Below, piece by piece: positions 1 through 11,186 of a DNA stretch of 64,000 bases. The notes beneath the pieces are model-generated. The model was not told the origin of the DNA and did not search any database. It was given only the letters and a program-made list of their open reading frames with translations. A program made the translations under genes and the position numbers. Position 1 is the first letter of the stretch, and each line of letters starts with the position of its first letter. The stretch is from positions 6,751,319 to 6,815,318 of the forward strand of contig NC_051087.1 of NCBI RefSeq assembly GCF_901709675.1. The letters are read 5' to 3'. This DNA comes from Syngnathus acus (taxonomy: Eukaryota > Chordata > Actinopteri > Syngnathiformes > Syngnathidae).

Positions 1-1612
1 TTGACAGAAGCTCAGTGAGGTGCACACAAGTCAACTTGGCGGCCTTGGTCGCCTTGAATGCTGACATCTTTATTATTCTACAGGTGATGAAGGAAGTGAC
101 CACTGTGTCAGTGTCTCCCTCTACAGGTCAAAGGGAATTTGCAGGGAACCAGGTCAGGGGATCGGCTTCAGGGAAATATTACAGGGGGATTATTTTCAAA
201 AGCAGCACTCATAATACTAATGTTCATTTATCAAAACAAAGGGTTGTGTCGTGACAATTATTTACCAACTTTTCAACCTCGATGAAAAGGAACTTGACTA
301 AATCCATTACTTCGCCATAGCCATTTCAAACATGCGCAGCTTCCGCAAATGACATGACTTCAAATAGAGAGGTTGATATTGACATTCAAATAATCCCTCC
401 AAAAATATAATTGACTTATTTTTTTCAAAATGTTCTCTCTGTTGTAAAGTCAAACAAACACTGAAGAATAAAGTCTTGTAATTCATACCTTAATGTTGGG
501 TTAACCGAGCAAAAAGGAGGTAATTGTTCATTATACAGATACAGCCCAGGGATCCCAGTTTTAGAACCCCCCCGTGGCCCTAAACAGAATAAACATTGTG
601 GATGATGGATCATTATAAATGGCCATTTGAATATGGGTGTAGTCACTCTCTCTTGCCATTGGAAATACATAAATTGATTCTCTTAATTGAGGAAAAGCCA
701 ACTTGAATAGGGGGTTGTTACACTTTAGGGTGCACACTCTTGAATGTAGCCGATCCTTATGCATGAATTGCTTTACATGGATTTGCAAATCAAGTTTCAA
801 ATGATTATTTGAAAGAGAAAATTCGGCCTCGTACGGCCAGAAGGGGCAGTCGAGAGAGACACGAGCAGATTGATGTGGTCAGTAGTTGTGCAGGCGCACA
901 CACACACACACACAGACACACACAAAAACACACACACACACACACAGTATCAAGAGTCCAGATGGGAGTGGATTGGATCAATACGAAGACTGTGGTTCTG
1001 GTTGATATCTGTGCTGAATGACACTTTCTCTCTCTTCTGTCTATGCACTTGGCTTTCGCTTGTGCTCCTTTTTTCTTTTATTGAAGTCTTCCTCCACACC
1101 AAAATATATATGTTTATAATTTCTGGATGTCCCTATGTCTGCAACACGGTATTATATAGACAGTGATGGATGTTTCTAAATCCAACACATCATATTTTTA
1201 TGGTCTACTCTAAAGGGGCTTCAGCGTCATAGAAATGAAAGTTAAGGAATGAAATTGAGAGATTTGTACGAGTCACCCGAAGATAAAATCAATGTTCATT
1301 CTCGTATCTTCACATATAACAGAGGTTACTTGTGTGTCAGTTGGAGAGCTCTCACAAGTGTTTCGTTGAGCTCTCCTGCACTATTTTGTGAAAATAAAAC
1401 AGTCTTCAAGTTAGGCTATTAAAGAAGATGCACTCCACGCACCCAGCAAAATAGTTTTCATCGATTTATTGTGCCCTTATTGCTTTTGGTTGGTATTTTG
1501 TTAGCTTCTATGAGAACGACCCAAGACCAATTGCACTTAGACGGTCAACAGCTCATTGATCAATCTCTGATCTGATTGACTAAATACAAATGTGTATGTG
1601 TATGTTCTCCAG
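1..1612. other. Upstream spacer or intron of the first gene
   Basis: No coding exon can be supported here. The next exon, at 1613, starts in mid-codon, so this stretch must be intron or hold unseen 5' exons of that gene. A short open stretch behind an acceptor-like AG at 82-83 does not match the phase needed at 1613. A CA-rich microsatellite lies at 894-946. Confidence 0.5.
894..946. repeat. (CA)n microsatellite
   Basis: An imperfect CA/ACAC run is interrupted by single G and A changes. It opens short His/Thr-rich frames that are not genes. Confidence 0.9.
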
Positions 1613-4600
1613 GCGTGGCTGCGGAAGAAAACGGAAAGGGACACCTGTGAAAGTCTTTGTCACGTCCGCGGAGGAGGAGAACAACTCTGAGCAGACACTC
1701 AGCAGAGGTGCGTGTGTACATGCCATATTCCTGATGACCTGCAATTGTATTTGTGTGTGTGCGTGTGTGCATCTGCTCGTGGGATTGTCACAGAGGCGGA
1801 GCTAGTTCAATTGAGTGTGACCTACTTCTGTGTTGGTGTCTGATTCTGTACATACGGGCAGCTGTGCATGTGATCTAGAAGAATAGGTTGTGTTGGTTTG
1901 TGTAGTTGTTTGTTTGCGTGGCTCTGTGCATACGTGTAAGCCTTTTTACAACGATTGCTGTAACTCTTATCAGGTGATCGTAAGGAAGCAGCTGAGAGTA
2001 AACGTCCCGCAGTGGACGGGCCTGTCCCCAAGACAGAACCATCTCCCAACAGCTGGTAAGTGGTGGTTATCTCACGATATCCTTATTGCCTCCATCCGTC
2101 CATCCAGCCGCCCATTTTCCAGTGCTTATGCTGTTGAGGGTGAGCTGGAGAGCATTACAGCTGACTTAGGGCAAGTGGGAGGATACACCAAAAAAAAACC
2201 CTGTTTGGTCGCCAGTCAAATCGCCTATAGGCAACCATTTAGGCCGATGGACAATTTCTTGTCTTAAATTAACCTAACATGCGTGTATTTAATGTATTAT
2301 TTTTTGTGTCCTGGTGTAAGAATGAATTGTTTTATTTCAGTAGCATCATTGTTTTGATAGTCAAAAGAAGTTCAATAACATGGGAGCTAAGCAACAATAG
2401 TCTATCATTTAACATTTAAAAAGTTGCAGATTGTATCTCTGCTGCCTTTTCTTCTAGTGGTCCACCAGAGTCGACTCATAAGAAAATCTCCAACACATCC
2501 AAGGCTAGCTCCAGCTCAGCCTCCACGCCGGCTTCTTCTTCAGCTCGGACCCCAACCCCAGTGCCCGCTCCTGTCCCCGCGACCTCCGCTCAAGCTCCTT
2601 CTGTGACCCCAACATCGACAGCACCGACCGCCCCGGTCGCCTCCGCGACCGCCCCGGCAACCGGCTCCTTCCCACCTTCCCCTAACTGCCGCATCAGAGA
2701 GGTTCACTGTGGCAGCCAAGTGCGACTAGTGGTCATTGCTATCCGAGACATCACCAAAGGGGAGGAGATCACTGTGGACTACAGCCTGACCGAATGGGGC
2801 GAGAACCTGGTCAGTACATTCAAGTATTCAGATAACTTTATTATTTTATTACTAAGTACTTGAATAGAACTCAAAACGAAATGGCGTCTGACTTAAATCA
2901 CTATTTTACCTTCATGTCTTACTGTCACCCAGGGACAAATTAGCTTTAACAATACAAAAACATTAGAAGACCGAATTGGATGGAAAAGCTCATGCAGCTC
3001 ACATAACAATTTCTTTTGTTTTACCTTGATTTTTTTTTTTTTTTTTTTTTTTTTAGCTAAATCCCTCCAGTCATTGGGCTGTAATGAAGACCTTGTCTTT
3101 TAAGTTAACCTCCAAATGTTTTACAAAGGTATTATTATGGAGGTAATTAATACACAATTCAACGTTAGTGCCAAAACAAGAGCTGAAACCTCATCTCTGT
3201 GCTGACTGTCTCCGGGAACAAATGTGTTGCGCTGCCATATGTGACCTGCTATAGTTTTCTATTTGCATGTGAATTGCAACACACATTTGTACGTCTTCAG
3301 CATAAATGTTGTGTGTTGGATCATTTGTAACCATAAAGAATTAACCTTAGAGATTGATCGCCTCAAGGAAGCAACAATGGGTACAGTTGCACGTTGCTTT
3401 TTACACACAGGTGCATGCACACACAAACACTACAAGCACGCTCTCTCACGCATATGCACACTCAAGCTAGGGTATGGGGTTACCATGGTGACGACTGAGC
3501 TCCAACACCTACCTATAGTGCTTAACTGTAACCATTGTTAGTGGGTGATATCTATTTCTTTAATGGCTTCCATTACATCCTGTGTTTTTTTTTTTTATCC
3601 TGTTTTTCCCAACAAAATGATGATAGCCATTTCCATTTAAACTCGAAGAAGTAAATTGACATTGTGAGGATAGTGGTTAAGAAAGGAGAGCATAATTTCT
3701 TTCAAAATCACATTCATTATCAAAAGTCTTGGAAGAAATCCAACGTGAGTGGTAAGCATTGGTAAAAACTCTATTTAGGTCAATCAAATTTCATCATCAG
3801 GCCGTGGCTCAAAATGTCACCCGAAGATTATTGTAATGGAAGACATTAATAATCTGTGTTCCTCAGGGTTTCCGTGGTTCCATGTCTCCAGCACAACATG
3901 AGTGTAACTCTGATATGGAGAATAACAACGTCAAAAAGGTAGATGTCCTCCTGGTAGTGTTTACTTGCAAATTTGACCATTTTTGAATCACCGTTCTAAG
4001 TTGTTTTGATTCATGCACATAATTTAATTTTTTATCACATCAACTATTACCATCTGACTATTATTAAACATTGTCTCTTTCCGTGTCTGTTGCTCTCAGG
4101 AGGATGAGCCCATGTCCACCAGCCAGCGAGTGAAAAAGCAGCAACAGTACCAGGACTATGTCACCCCCTCTTGGTCCCTTTCCCCCTCTTCCTCACCCAT
4201 CTCGCACTCTGATGCCAGTGAGTCCGATGCAGGAGATGAGGACAATGCAAGCCCCCGTGGGCGCACCCCACGTCGGCGCAAGAAGCGGCGTGGTACCCCT
4301 TCGAGGAAAAAGACACACCCTCGGACTCTGTCAGGGCACCCTGCACCTGCCTCTTCCAGTCGTCCTCGCCCTTCTTCTCCCAGTTCCTCTTTCTCCACCT
4401 CAACCAAGCCCATGTTTAAAGCTCCTGCTCCTCTCAGCCCCAACAGCACGAGTAACACGGACGTCCCTCGAGGAGGTGTGTCCATTGATTCCATGCGCCA
4501 AACTTGTGAGTACTGCGGGCGCCACTTCCGCTCTCTGGGCCGCCATTTAGACAAACACCACGCCCACCAGCCGGACGTCTGCTCTGCCCTCGTGGAGCGT

Positions 4601-7218
4601 TACACCCAGATGCCCCGCCTGCACACGGATAACACAAATGTCGGCGCAGCCCACGCCCTTCACGACACGGCGGCGTCACCCGGCGCGACAGAGAGCCGAG
4701 TAGAACAAAGCGGTGTTCAGGACCTCTCTCTATGTCCTCCTACCGCAGCCAAACAACCGCCGGCCCCGGCTTCACCTGCAGCGACGCCTCCGCGAGGGCC
4801 GAACGCTGTGGCGGTGTCTGTCCTGAAGAGGAGCCCGCCCCCGGTGGCTGAGACCAGAAAGGGAGGAGGGAGGAGACTAAAGAAAGAACGACCGGATGAC
4901 GACGAAGATGAAGAAGTCGTTGAGGTCGTGCAAGAAAAGAGGCCCAAAGAGGAGGACGTCGAGGTCGGCTGCGCTCAGTCCTTCAGAAACGAGTTGTCCA
5001 AAGAGATGCCGAAACAAAAAATGGAGGAAGAGGAGGATGAAGAGGAAGATAATGGTGTGATGGATGTGGACGATGAAAGTGGCGCAGAGGATAAAGAAAA
5101 AGACTCGTTAAGGTAACACTTAAGAAATGCTGTCAATTGGTCTTGAATCAGATTCTGTCTAGTTAATATAAACCTTTTTTAAACTAAAACCTTTCCGTCG
5201 TTAAAAGCGGAAGCTACAAATCCAACGGAACAGTTGGGGGTTGGGGATTGTGCTCATTTCAATATATACAAGTCGCACCTGAATAAGTGTCAGTAACTGC
5301 CAAAAAAAAGTGACTTATAATCCTGCTCACTTTGCTGTCTGGCTTTCCCGCAGTTCCGGGCGTCACCAGATGCTGCCCCTTCTGTCGTCTCTGTCGTCCC
5401 TCGTCCTGTACCTCCGCCGGCTGCAGCATTCGGCCTTCCTGTCGCTGTCTCGCCAGCTGCAGTCAGCCGAGGCCTGGCGCCTCCTATGCCACTCCAGTCT
5501 GGCTCTCCTCATCTTGTACAACCGACGGCGTGAGTGCGAGGTCTCCAAGTTGTCCATCACAGAGTACCGTGCGCGTGTCACTCCTCAGTGCCCCATTCCC
5601 GTTCCCCCTGGCTCTCCCCCTGCTCTCACCCCTCTGGAGGCCTCACTGTCTCCCTTTGAGCGGCTAGTTCTTTCCCACCTCCCGCGGGTCGGCGTCCAGG
5701 GCAAGCGTGGGCGCACCCAGCCCCTCATTCTGCCCCCTCACTGCGAGCCCTGCCTGGAAATCCTCCTGCAGACACGCCGAGATGTGGGCGTCGACCCGGT
5801 CAACCCTTACGTCTTCGCCAGGCCCTACCACTCCCCTGCCACGCCACTGCGAGGCACAGACCTCCTCCGAAGCCTGGCCCGCTCCAGCGGCACCCGTAAT
5901 CCCAGAGCCCTCACTCAAACCAGGGTACGACGGCAGGTGGCCATCCTGACCCAGTTGCTGCTTCTCGGAGAAGGAGAGGAGCCGGGACAGCTGGGAGGTG
6001 GTGCGGTAGAAAGGCTGGAGCACTTCTTGGAGAGAGAGTACCACGTGACACAGAACTGTGCCGGAATTGGCCAAGATCCAGGTCTAATGGGCAGAGTGGG
6101 CCGTGTTGTGCTGTGTGGAGAAAGAGATGGAGTTCTCTTCAGAGGCATGAGCCTGAACCACATCTGCTTGGAGCTGGACGGTGAGTCGGACCACACGAGT
6201 GACACTAATGATATTTATCGTTGCCTTCGGATAAATGGGAGGTGTTTGATTGTTGTTGATTCCCTGCCACTGTGAGAGATCATCGGGTGTGCCATGGGAA
6301 ATTATGCAATTTCACTTATTTGGTCTACGAAAGGAAATTGGCAGGCTGAACAATTCAATGCTCTTCCACTAGATGGCAGAAGAATTGTTCAACTGAATAG
6401 GCCTTTATTTCACATGGGGTATGATCAATTGTGAGTAAATTAAGACAGTAATGTTATTTCCTGTTATTTTTGTCGAGTGGAGCTCTTTGAGATGGTTTGT
6501 AAAATGTGTGCCTTGGCTCAATCATGGTGGAAAACACTGCAATAAGTCGGTTATTGAAGTCGCTCCTTTCCTCTTTGTTCATTCACAGTTATGTCAGGGA
6601 ACTCCGCAGACTCGTATTCAGAGGCAGAATCAGAAGGGGAGCAAGTAAAGGAGAAGCCAGATTCCCCCACCATTGCCTCAGCTCCAAAATCCACTCCGAC
6701 CCTGCTCTACGTGAGGAAGGGCAAGAACAATGGCAGAGTGGGACGACCCAAGAAGCTCAAAAACACCCAACCAGATGTTCCGCCTCTTCCTCCTCTACTG
6801 CCAATTAGTCGAAGGAGAGGCTCGGGTAAGACATTTTATTTGGATCACATGACGTTAGAGTTCTCAAACTTTTGGTTGATCATTAACTTTTTGCAATCAG
6901 CCCCTGCTTCCATCACTGACGACTCTGAATGAACATTTGTGTTCCGTCACATGTCTTCTGGCAGGGAAGCGTGGCGTTCTTAAGCGTCCATGGTCCGAGG
7001 CAGAGCGCGCTGCAGTGGAGGAACACCTGACCCAAAACATCAACGAGCTGCGCGTGCCTGCAAAGGCCGACTGTGAGCGATGCCTGCAACAGTGTCCTCT
7101 GCTGGTCAGCAACCAACGAGACTGGCGGGCCATTAAGTTTTATTGCCACAATCGCATTCAGCTGCTGAAGAAGAATCAGCGGCGTGAGAGCGAACCGCTG
7201 CCCCTCACTGTGTGCTGA
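1613..7218 (+). CDS. SET-like / zinc finger / tyrosine-recombinase-derived nuclear protein, 3' part (8 exons)
   Basis: Exons 1613-1707, 1974-2055, 2458-2809, 3867-3938, 4100-5112, 5354-6180, 6589-6825 and 6965-7218 join in phase to about 976 residues ending at TGA 7216-7218; the 5' end is not seen. In order the protein has a basic start; a Ser/Thr/Pro/Ala-rich stretch; a SET-like C-terminal piece (about residues 133-176) with SPNC, RDI and GEEITVDY motifs; a second Ser/Pro-rich basic stretch; one CxxC...HxxxH finger (about 336-354, 4505-4561); a long Asp/Glu-rich tract; then about 270 residues resembling the tyrosine-recombinase-like domain of many fish proteins (LYNRRRECEVSKLS, GVQGKRGR, DVGVDPVNPYVFARP). 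The last exons carry a basic Gly-Arg-Pro-Lys motif and a KRPWSEAE...CxxC module. Family knowledge suggests a domesticated, Crypton-like integrase. A nuclear, chromatin-associated role is inference. I do not recognise a gene symbol. Confidence 0.75.
2088..2285 (-). repeat. SINE-tail fragment inside intron
   Basis: A degenerate copy of the fish tRNA-SINE/tail family, reversed relative to the gene: ccatccgtccatccag, then gggtgagctggag, then a poly-A run and aattaacctaacatgcgtg. It lies in the intron after exon 1974-2055. Confidence 0.6.
3030..3054. repeat. Poly-T run in intron
   Basis: About 24 consecutive T in the intron between exons 2458-2809 and 3867-3938. It may be the A-tail of a reversed retroposon; no body was recognised. 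Confidence 0.8.
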
Positions 7219-9513
7219 GAGAGGAGGCGGGAGGGAGAGTCCATGTTTTTTTTGTTTTTTAAATCTCTATTGTGGTAAAACAGCAGTGCCATGTTAGGCA
7301 ATACATGACAATAACTGCAGCCTACACTGTTCTGTTTGGATGTCTCTTCTAATGTGTAAACTTGTGCCGCATTTAATCTCTACACTGTTGTTAGATGAAG
7401 TAGCATTAGAGGTCCATGCAACTGGAAGTTTAACACCGACACCCGCGTTTCTTTCAATGGAGGTAGAGAAAGACGTTCATTGTAGAAGAATCCAAACGCA
7501 TTTTTTTTTCTATTCATGCCGTTGACCTCAGTGTTGCCTTTAGTATTATTACATTTGAATGAAAGTAAGTTATGGTACTTCTACTATTCACTATTCAATT
7601 AGTTAACCTTCTAAAATCTTTCAATGGAGGTACAATTCCAAAGTTGGAAGTTATACATTTCATGTGAGAGTAAATGTGACATCAGAATGTTTAGTTGTGA
7701 GGTTTGCAGTACCTGCAATGTTTTGTTCAAACTTCCATTCACAGAACCTTTATCAAAGCTGTTTGGACCAGTGTGTGTCCACTCTCCCTTTCGCAGTTTT
7801 ATCATTGAGGAACGGTGTTGTCGTTTTTCTGTGTGGCGCGACAATGGTTATCCACAGCAGTAAAATGTGCGACAGTATCGGCCCATAGGCTGGATATCGA
7901 TTTTATGTGTAAATAGCAAAGAGACCCATCCTCGTGTTAAGTTTCTTCAAGCGTGGGCAGTTACAAACTCTGAAAAGTGATTGTTCTGTGTTTCCATCTT
8001 GGTTACAATGTCTGGCATATTATTCTCCCATAGTTTATTTTTCAGTTACATCTGAATTTTGCATTAAATAATCTCTTAATCCATAATTCAAGAGTCTGTG
8101 AAAACCCAAGATGAATGCTTAAAGTTAATTCAAGTTTGCTGAATCTGTATTGCCAGTCCTTGCTATCTACATTGTATATAACAAATATATCGTCACGATA
8201 AAAAAACAGACTATATGTAGCCTCCTTCATTTCTGAGTCATTAATATCTGTATATAATACTGTTTTGTAAATATACTTCTCAGAGAAACAAAGGAACGAC
8301 ACAGTTTGACATGCCTTGGTTGTTTTGTTTTCTTTTTATAAGTCTTATAAAACTTTAAAGCCCTATGTCTTGTGATTTATTTATTTTGTAAACATGATCT
8401 TTAACTTTAAATTCTAATTTGGAATCTACATGCCCTTTATGACCAGTTCTGGTTTATTTGGCACAAGTTTCACAGGGAAGCCACAGCATATACATATAGG
8501 GTAATGTTTGATGGCTTGAGGACTTCAACTTTGTTTTTTGTTTTTTTCTTACCCATTCAAAGTGCACCACAAATCAAGCATTTGTTATTTAATAGATATA
8601 CCTGTAAACAATGTTCCCATTGGTTCTTCTCTACAAACCCAAATTCCAATGAAGTTGTAATTTTTATTTATTTGATTTTATTTGGGGCAACGAAAGCAGT
8701 ATTACAGGAGATATATCATGGAAAATCCTTTTTTTTTTTTTTTAGCTTTTAAATACATTTTATTGTGCACTTTGAGTCTCCAGGAATGAAGAAAAGTTTT
8801 ATCTAATCTCTCCAGGTGCAGCAGAGGTACTTTTATAATCTGTTTGGGGATATTTTTTTTACTCCGTTCAATTTGATCAATTTTCTATTATGTATTTTTT
8901 ATCGTTTACGTCCCAGTCTTTGGGGTGCCACTACCAAACAAGGCAATGGGTGCGGCCAAACGGTTTCACAAATCCGCCATCTTTATTACTCTGAGAGACC
9001 TTTGTAGTCCAAACAACTCAAGGATGACGAAGTGGAGAACTCAAAATGATCCGTTGTTGGATGCATTAATACACACAACTAATTTCCCCAGCATCAGAAC
9101 CTCAAAGAAGTGCCTGGTTAAATTTTTTACGACACATCTGGGGGCAAAGTCCTGCGTGTCTGTGTGAACACTTGAAGGACGAGTGTTTCAGAAATCTCAG
9201 TATATTGTCATTACAGAGAAGGATTTGCCGAAAGACTTCGTTTCATTGAGGTTTCAGTTCCTTCAATCTATGGAAACGACGGACACAGTAAAGCGGTAAG
9301 CTTGAGATGACACAAATTTAATGAGCTGTATTTCACTTTCATATTATTGCGTGTCTATGATGCCTTCGTCTTCATGGAATTGCATCAGCCTTTCTGCTGA
9401 TTTTAGCGCTCTATATTGTCACTTTTTGTGGATGTATTTTGAGTAGTTGTATCAGATGAATTGCATTGAAGGTGCTGTTTTATTCTTGTGTTAAATGCAT
9501 TCGTTAGCTTCTT

Positions 9514-9537
9514 GCTAACGCTAGCGGTAGCGTTAGC
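9514..9537. repeat. Short perfect palindrome
   Basis: Arms gctaacgcta and tagcgttagc around a 4-nt gcgg centre. A partial direct copy of the arm, cgttagc, lies just upstream. Function unknown. Confidence 0.7.
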
Positions 9538-10079
9538 TTACTTCGTAGCTTGACTGCAGTGCTTCACTGTAGCAAATAAGTGTGACTTCATTTGCACATT
9601 GGCTCTTCAAGCAGTGTGACGCCATCGTTCTGTGAATAGCTGGCCTTTTAAAAAAAAATCAATTATCAAACGTACAATATAGTCTTTATTGTCTGCTTTT
9701 GCTCTGGGTAAGTAAAAAGAAATATGTATTTTATTTTAAATTTTATTATTATATAGAAATAGAAATATTAAATTTCGCTTAAATTTCATTTTGGTATTTC
9801 TTGTTTTGGTCTTAAGTGTCAAGAATCCATACTTCACAAACATCTGAAGAACACTCACAGTATCTTAAATTTACACTTAGAGGAGATAAATCACCAGTGA
9901 AGAATCTTTATTCTTCATCTCTCCTAAAGTGATTCACAGTTTACTTTATTCTTTTCTTACCACTCCAAACCAGTGCTCAATTTTCCGGTTTGCAGTATTG
10001 TCACTGTAATATAACATCTCTATCACATCATTTGTCCGTAAAGACCCCTACAAGTTTCTGCTCACGACTTCCTCAGCAT

Positions 10080-10385
10080 CTACACTACCGTTCAAAAGTT
10101 TGGGGTCACAAAATTGTTTGGGTGACCCCAAACTTTTGAACGGTAGTGTAAATATTATTATAATAAAATATTATGATTTAAATATTATAAATTATATCTT
10201 ATATTTGTATAAGATTATAAAAAATCTATGAATATAAGTATACATATATATTATAAGATTTTTTACACAGAAGATTATATATATAATCTATAAATAATTA
10301 TCTAAATAAATATATACACTACCGTTCAAAAGTTTGGGGTCACCCAAACAATTTTGTGACCCCAAACTTTTGAACGGTAGTGTAT
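10080..10385. mobile_element. Palindromic MITE pair with Tc1/mariner-like ends
   Basis: Two ~70-bp perfect hairpins, at 10080-10150 and 10316-10385, each carry the motif acactaccgttcaaaag at both tips and ggggtcac inside. The second hairpin is the exact reverse complement of the first, including the loop. The ~165 bp between them is very AT-rich and itself partly self-complementary. The tip motif resembles a Tc1/mariner-type terminal repeat common in fish. No transposase frame is present, so the element is non-autonomous. Confidence 0.7.
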
Positions 10386-11157
10386 GTCAAGCCATTTATT
10401 TAGACACTCCACGAATGTGACAAATATGAAATCTTTGTGATCTTAATAGTTTTGTCATTTGGCCACAAATTGCGTGTCACCCCCTGGCGACTGTTTGCTG
10501 GTTTTCTGATTAAAAATTAAATAAAGCAAGTCTCTCGCTTGCTCCCTTTTCTATTCTTTTTCACTTGAAGTTATATTCCGGTGTATTTCACATTTACAGC
10601 TGTTTTTTTAATATATGGCTGGTAAAGTTAGAAGTATTAAGGTATTTTTATGCTAGTATTGCTACTGTTCACTGACTATTTTTATGCATGTTCTTTTCAA
10701 AATACTGTTCTGTACTATTTTTTTTAATTAATATATATATTTTGTAATCAAATCACTTGGGGTGATGTGTAATGATTACCTCTTGAGGGTCTTCGCTTCG
10801 TCTGTAAGCTTTGCCATCTCCTTTCCTTTCATAAAAGTTGATCAGAAGTAACCTTTGCTACAGGGCCACCTTTCATAAGCATTTTTAGACTTCAATGGCA
10901 GTGGCTTTGTGTATTGTATTGAGTCAGACATAGCTGTCATCTATTCTAGTGCTGCAATCTCATATTTTGTCTGTCACATCTCCCACCACCGTTTATCCTC
11001 TCACTTATCCCTCCCACCGCAGTTATTGTCGCAGGATGTCTTTAGAAAAAGGACAAAATATAGAAAGTGGTCATTTATGGCCAAAGGTGACCATACAGAT
11101 ATAGTGAGGTGGATCAAATATGTTCACGGTAATGGGGTGCGTTGGCGATTAGTTGGC

Positions 11158-11186
11158 TTTGTGTGTGTGTGTGTGCGCGTGTGTGC
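11158..11186. repeat. (GT)n microsatellite
   Basis: A short GT run interrupted by GCGC. Confidence 0.8.

Noticed and set aside
84-152. Possible 5' coding exon (MKEVTTVSVSPST...) behind an acceptor-like TACAG
   Set aside because: Neither candidate donor (126 or 152) leaves the two-base phase needed to join exon 1613, and no intermediate exon was seen.
9270-9295. ATG frame followed by GTAAGC, like a first coding exon
   Set aside because: No downstream exon on the plus strand could be found before ankrd49.
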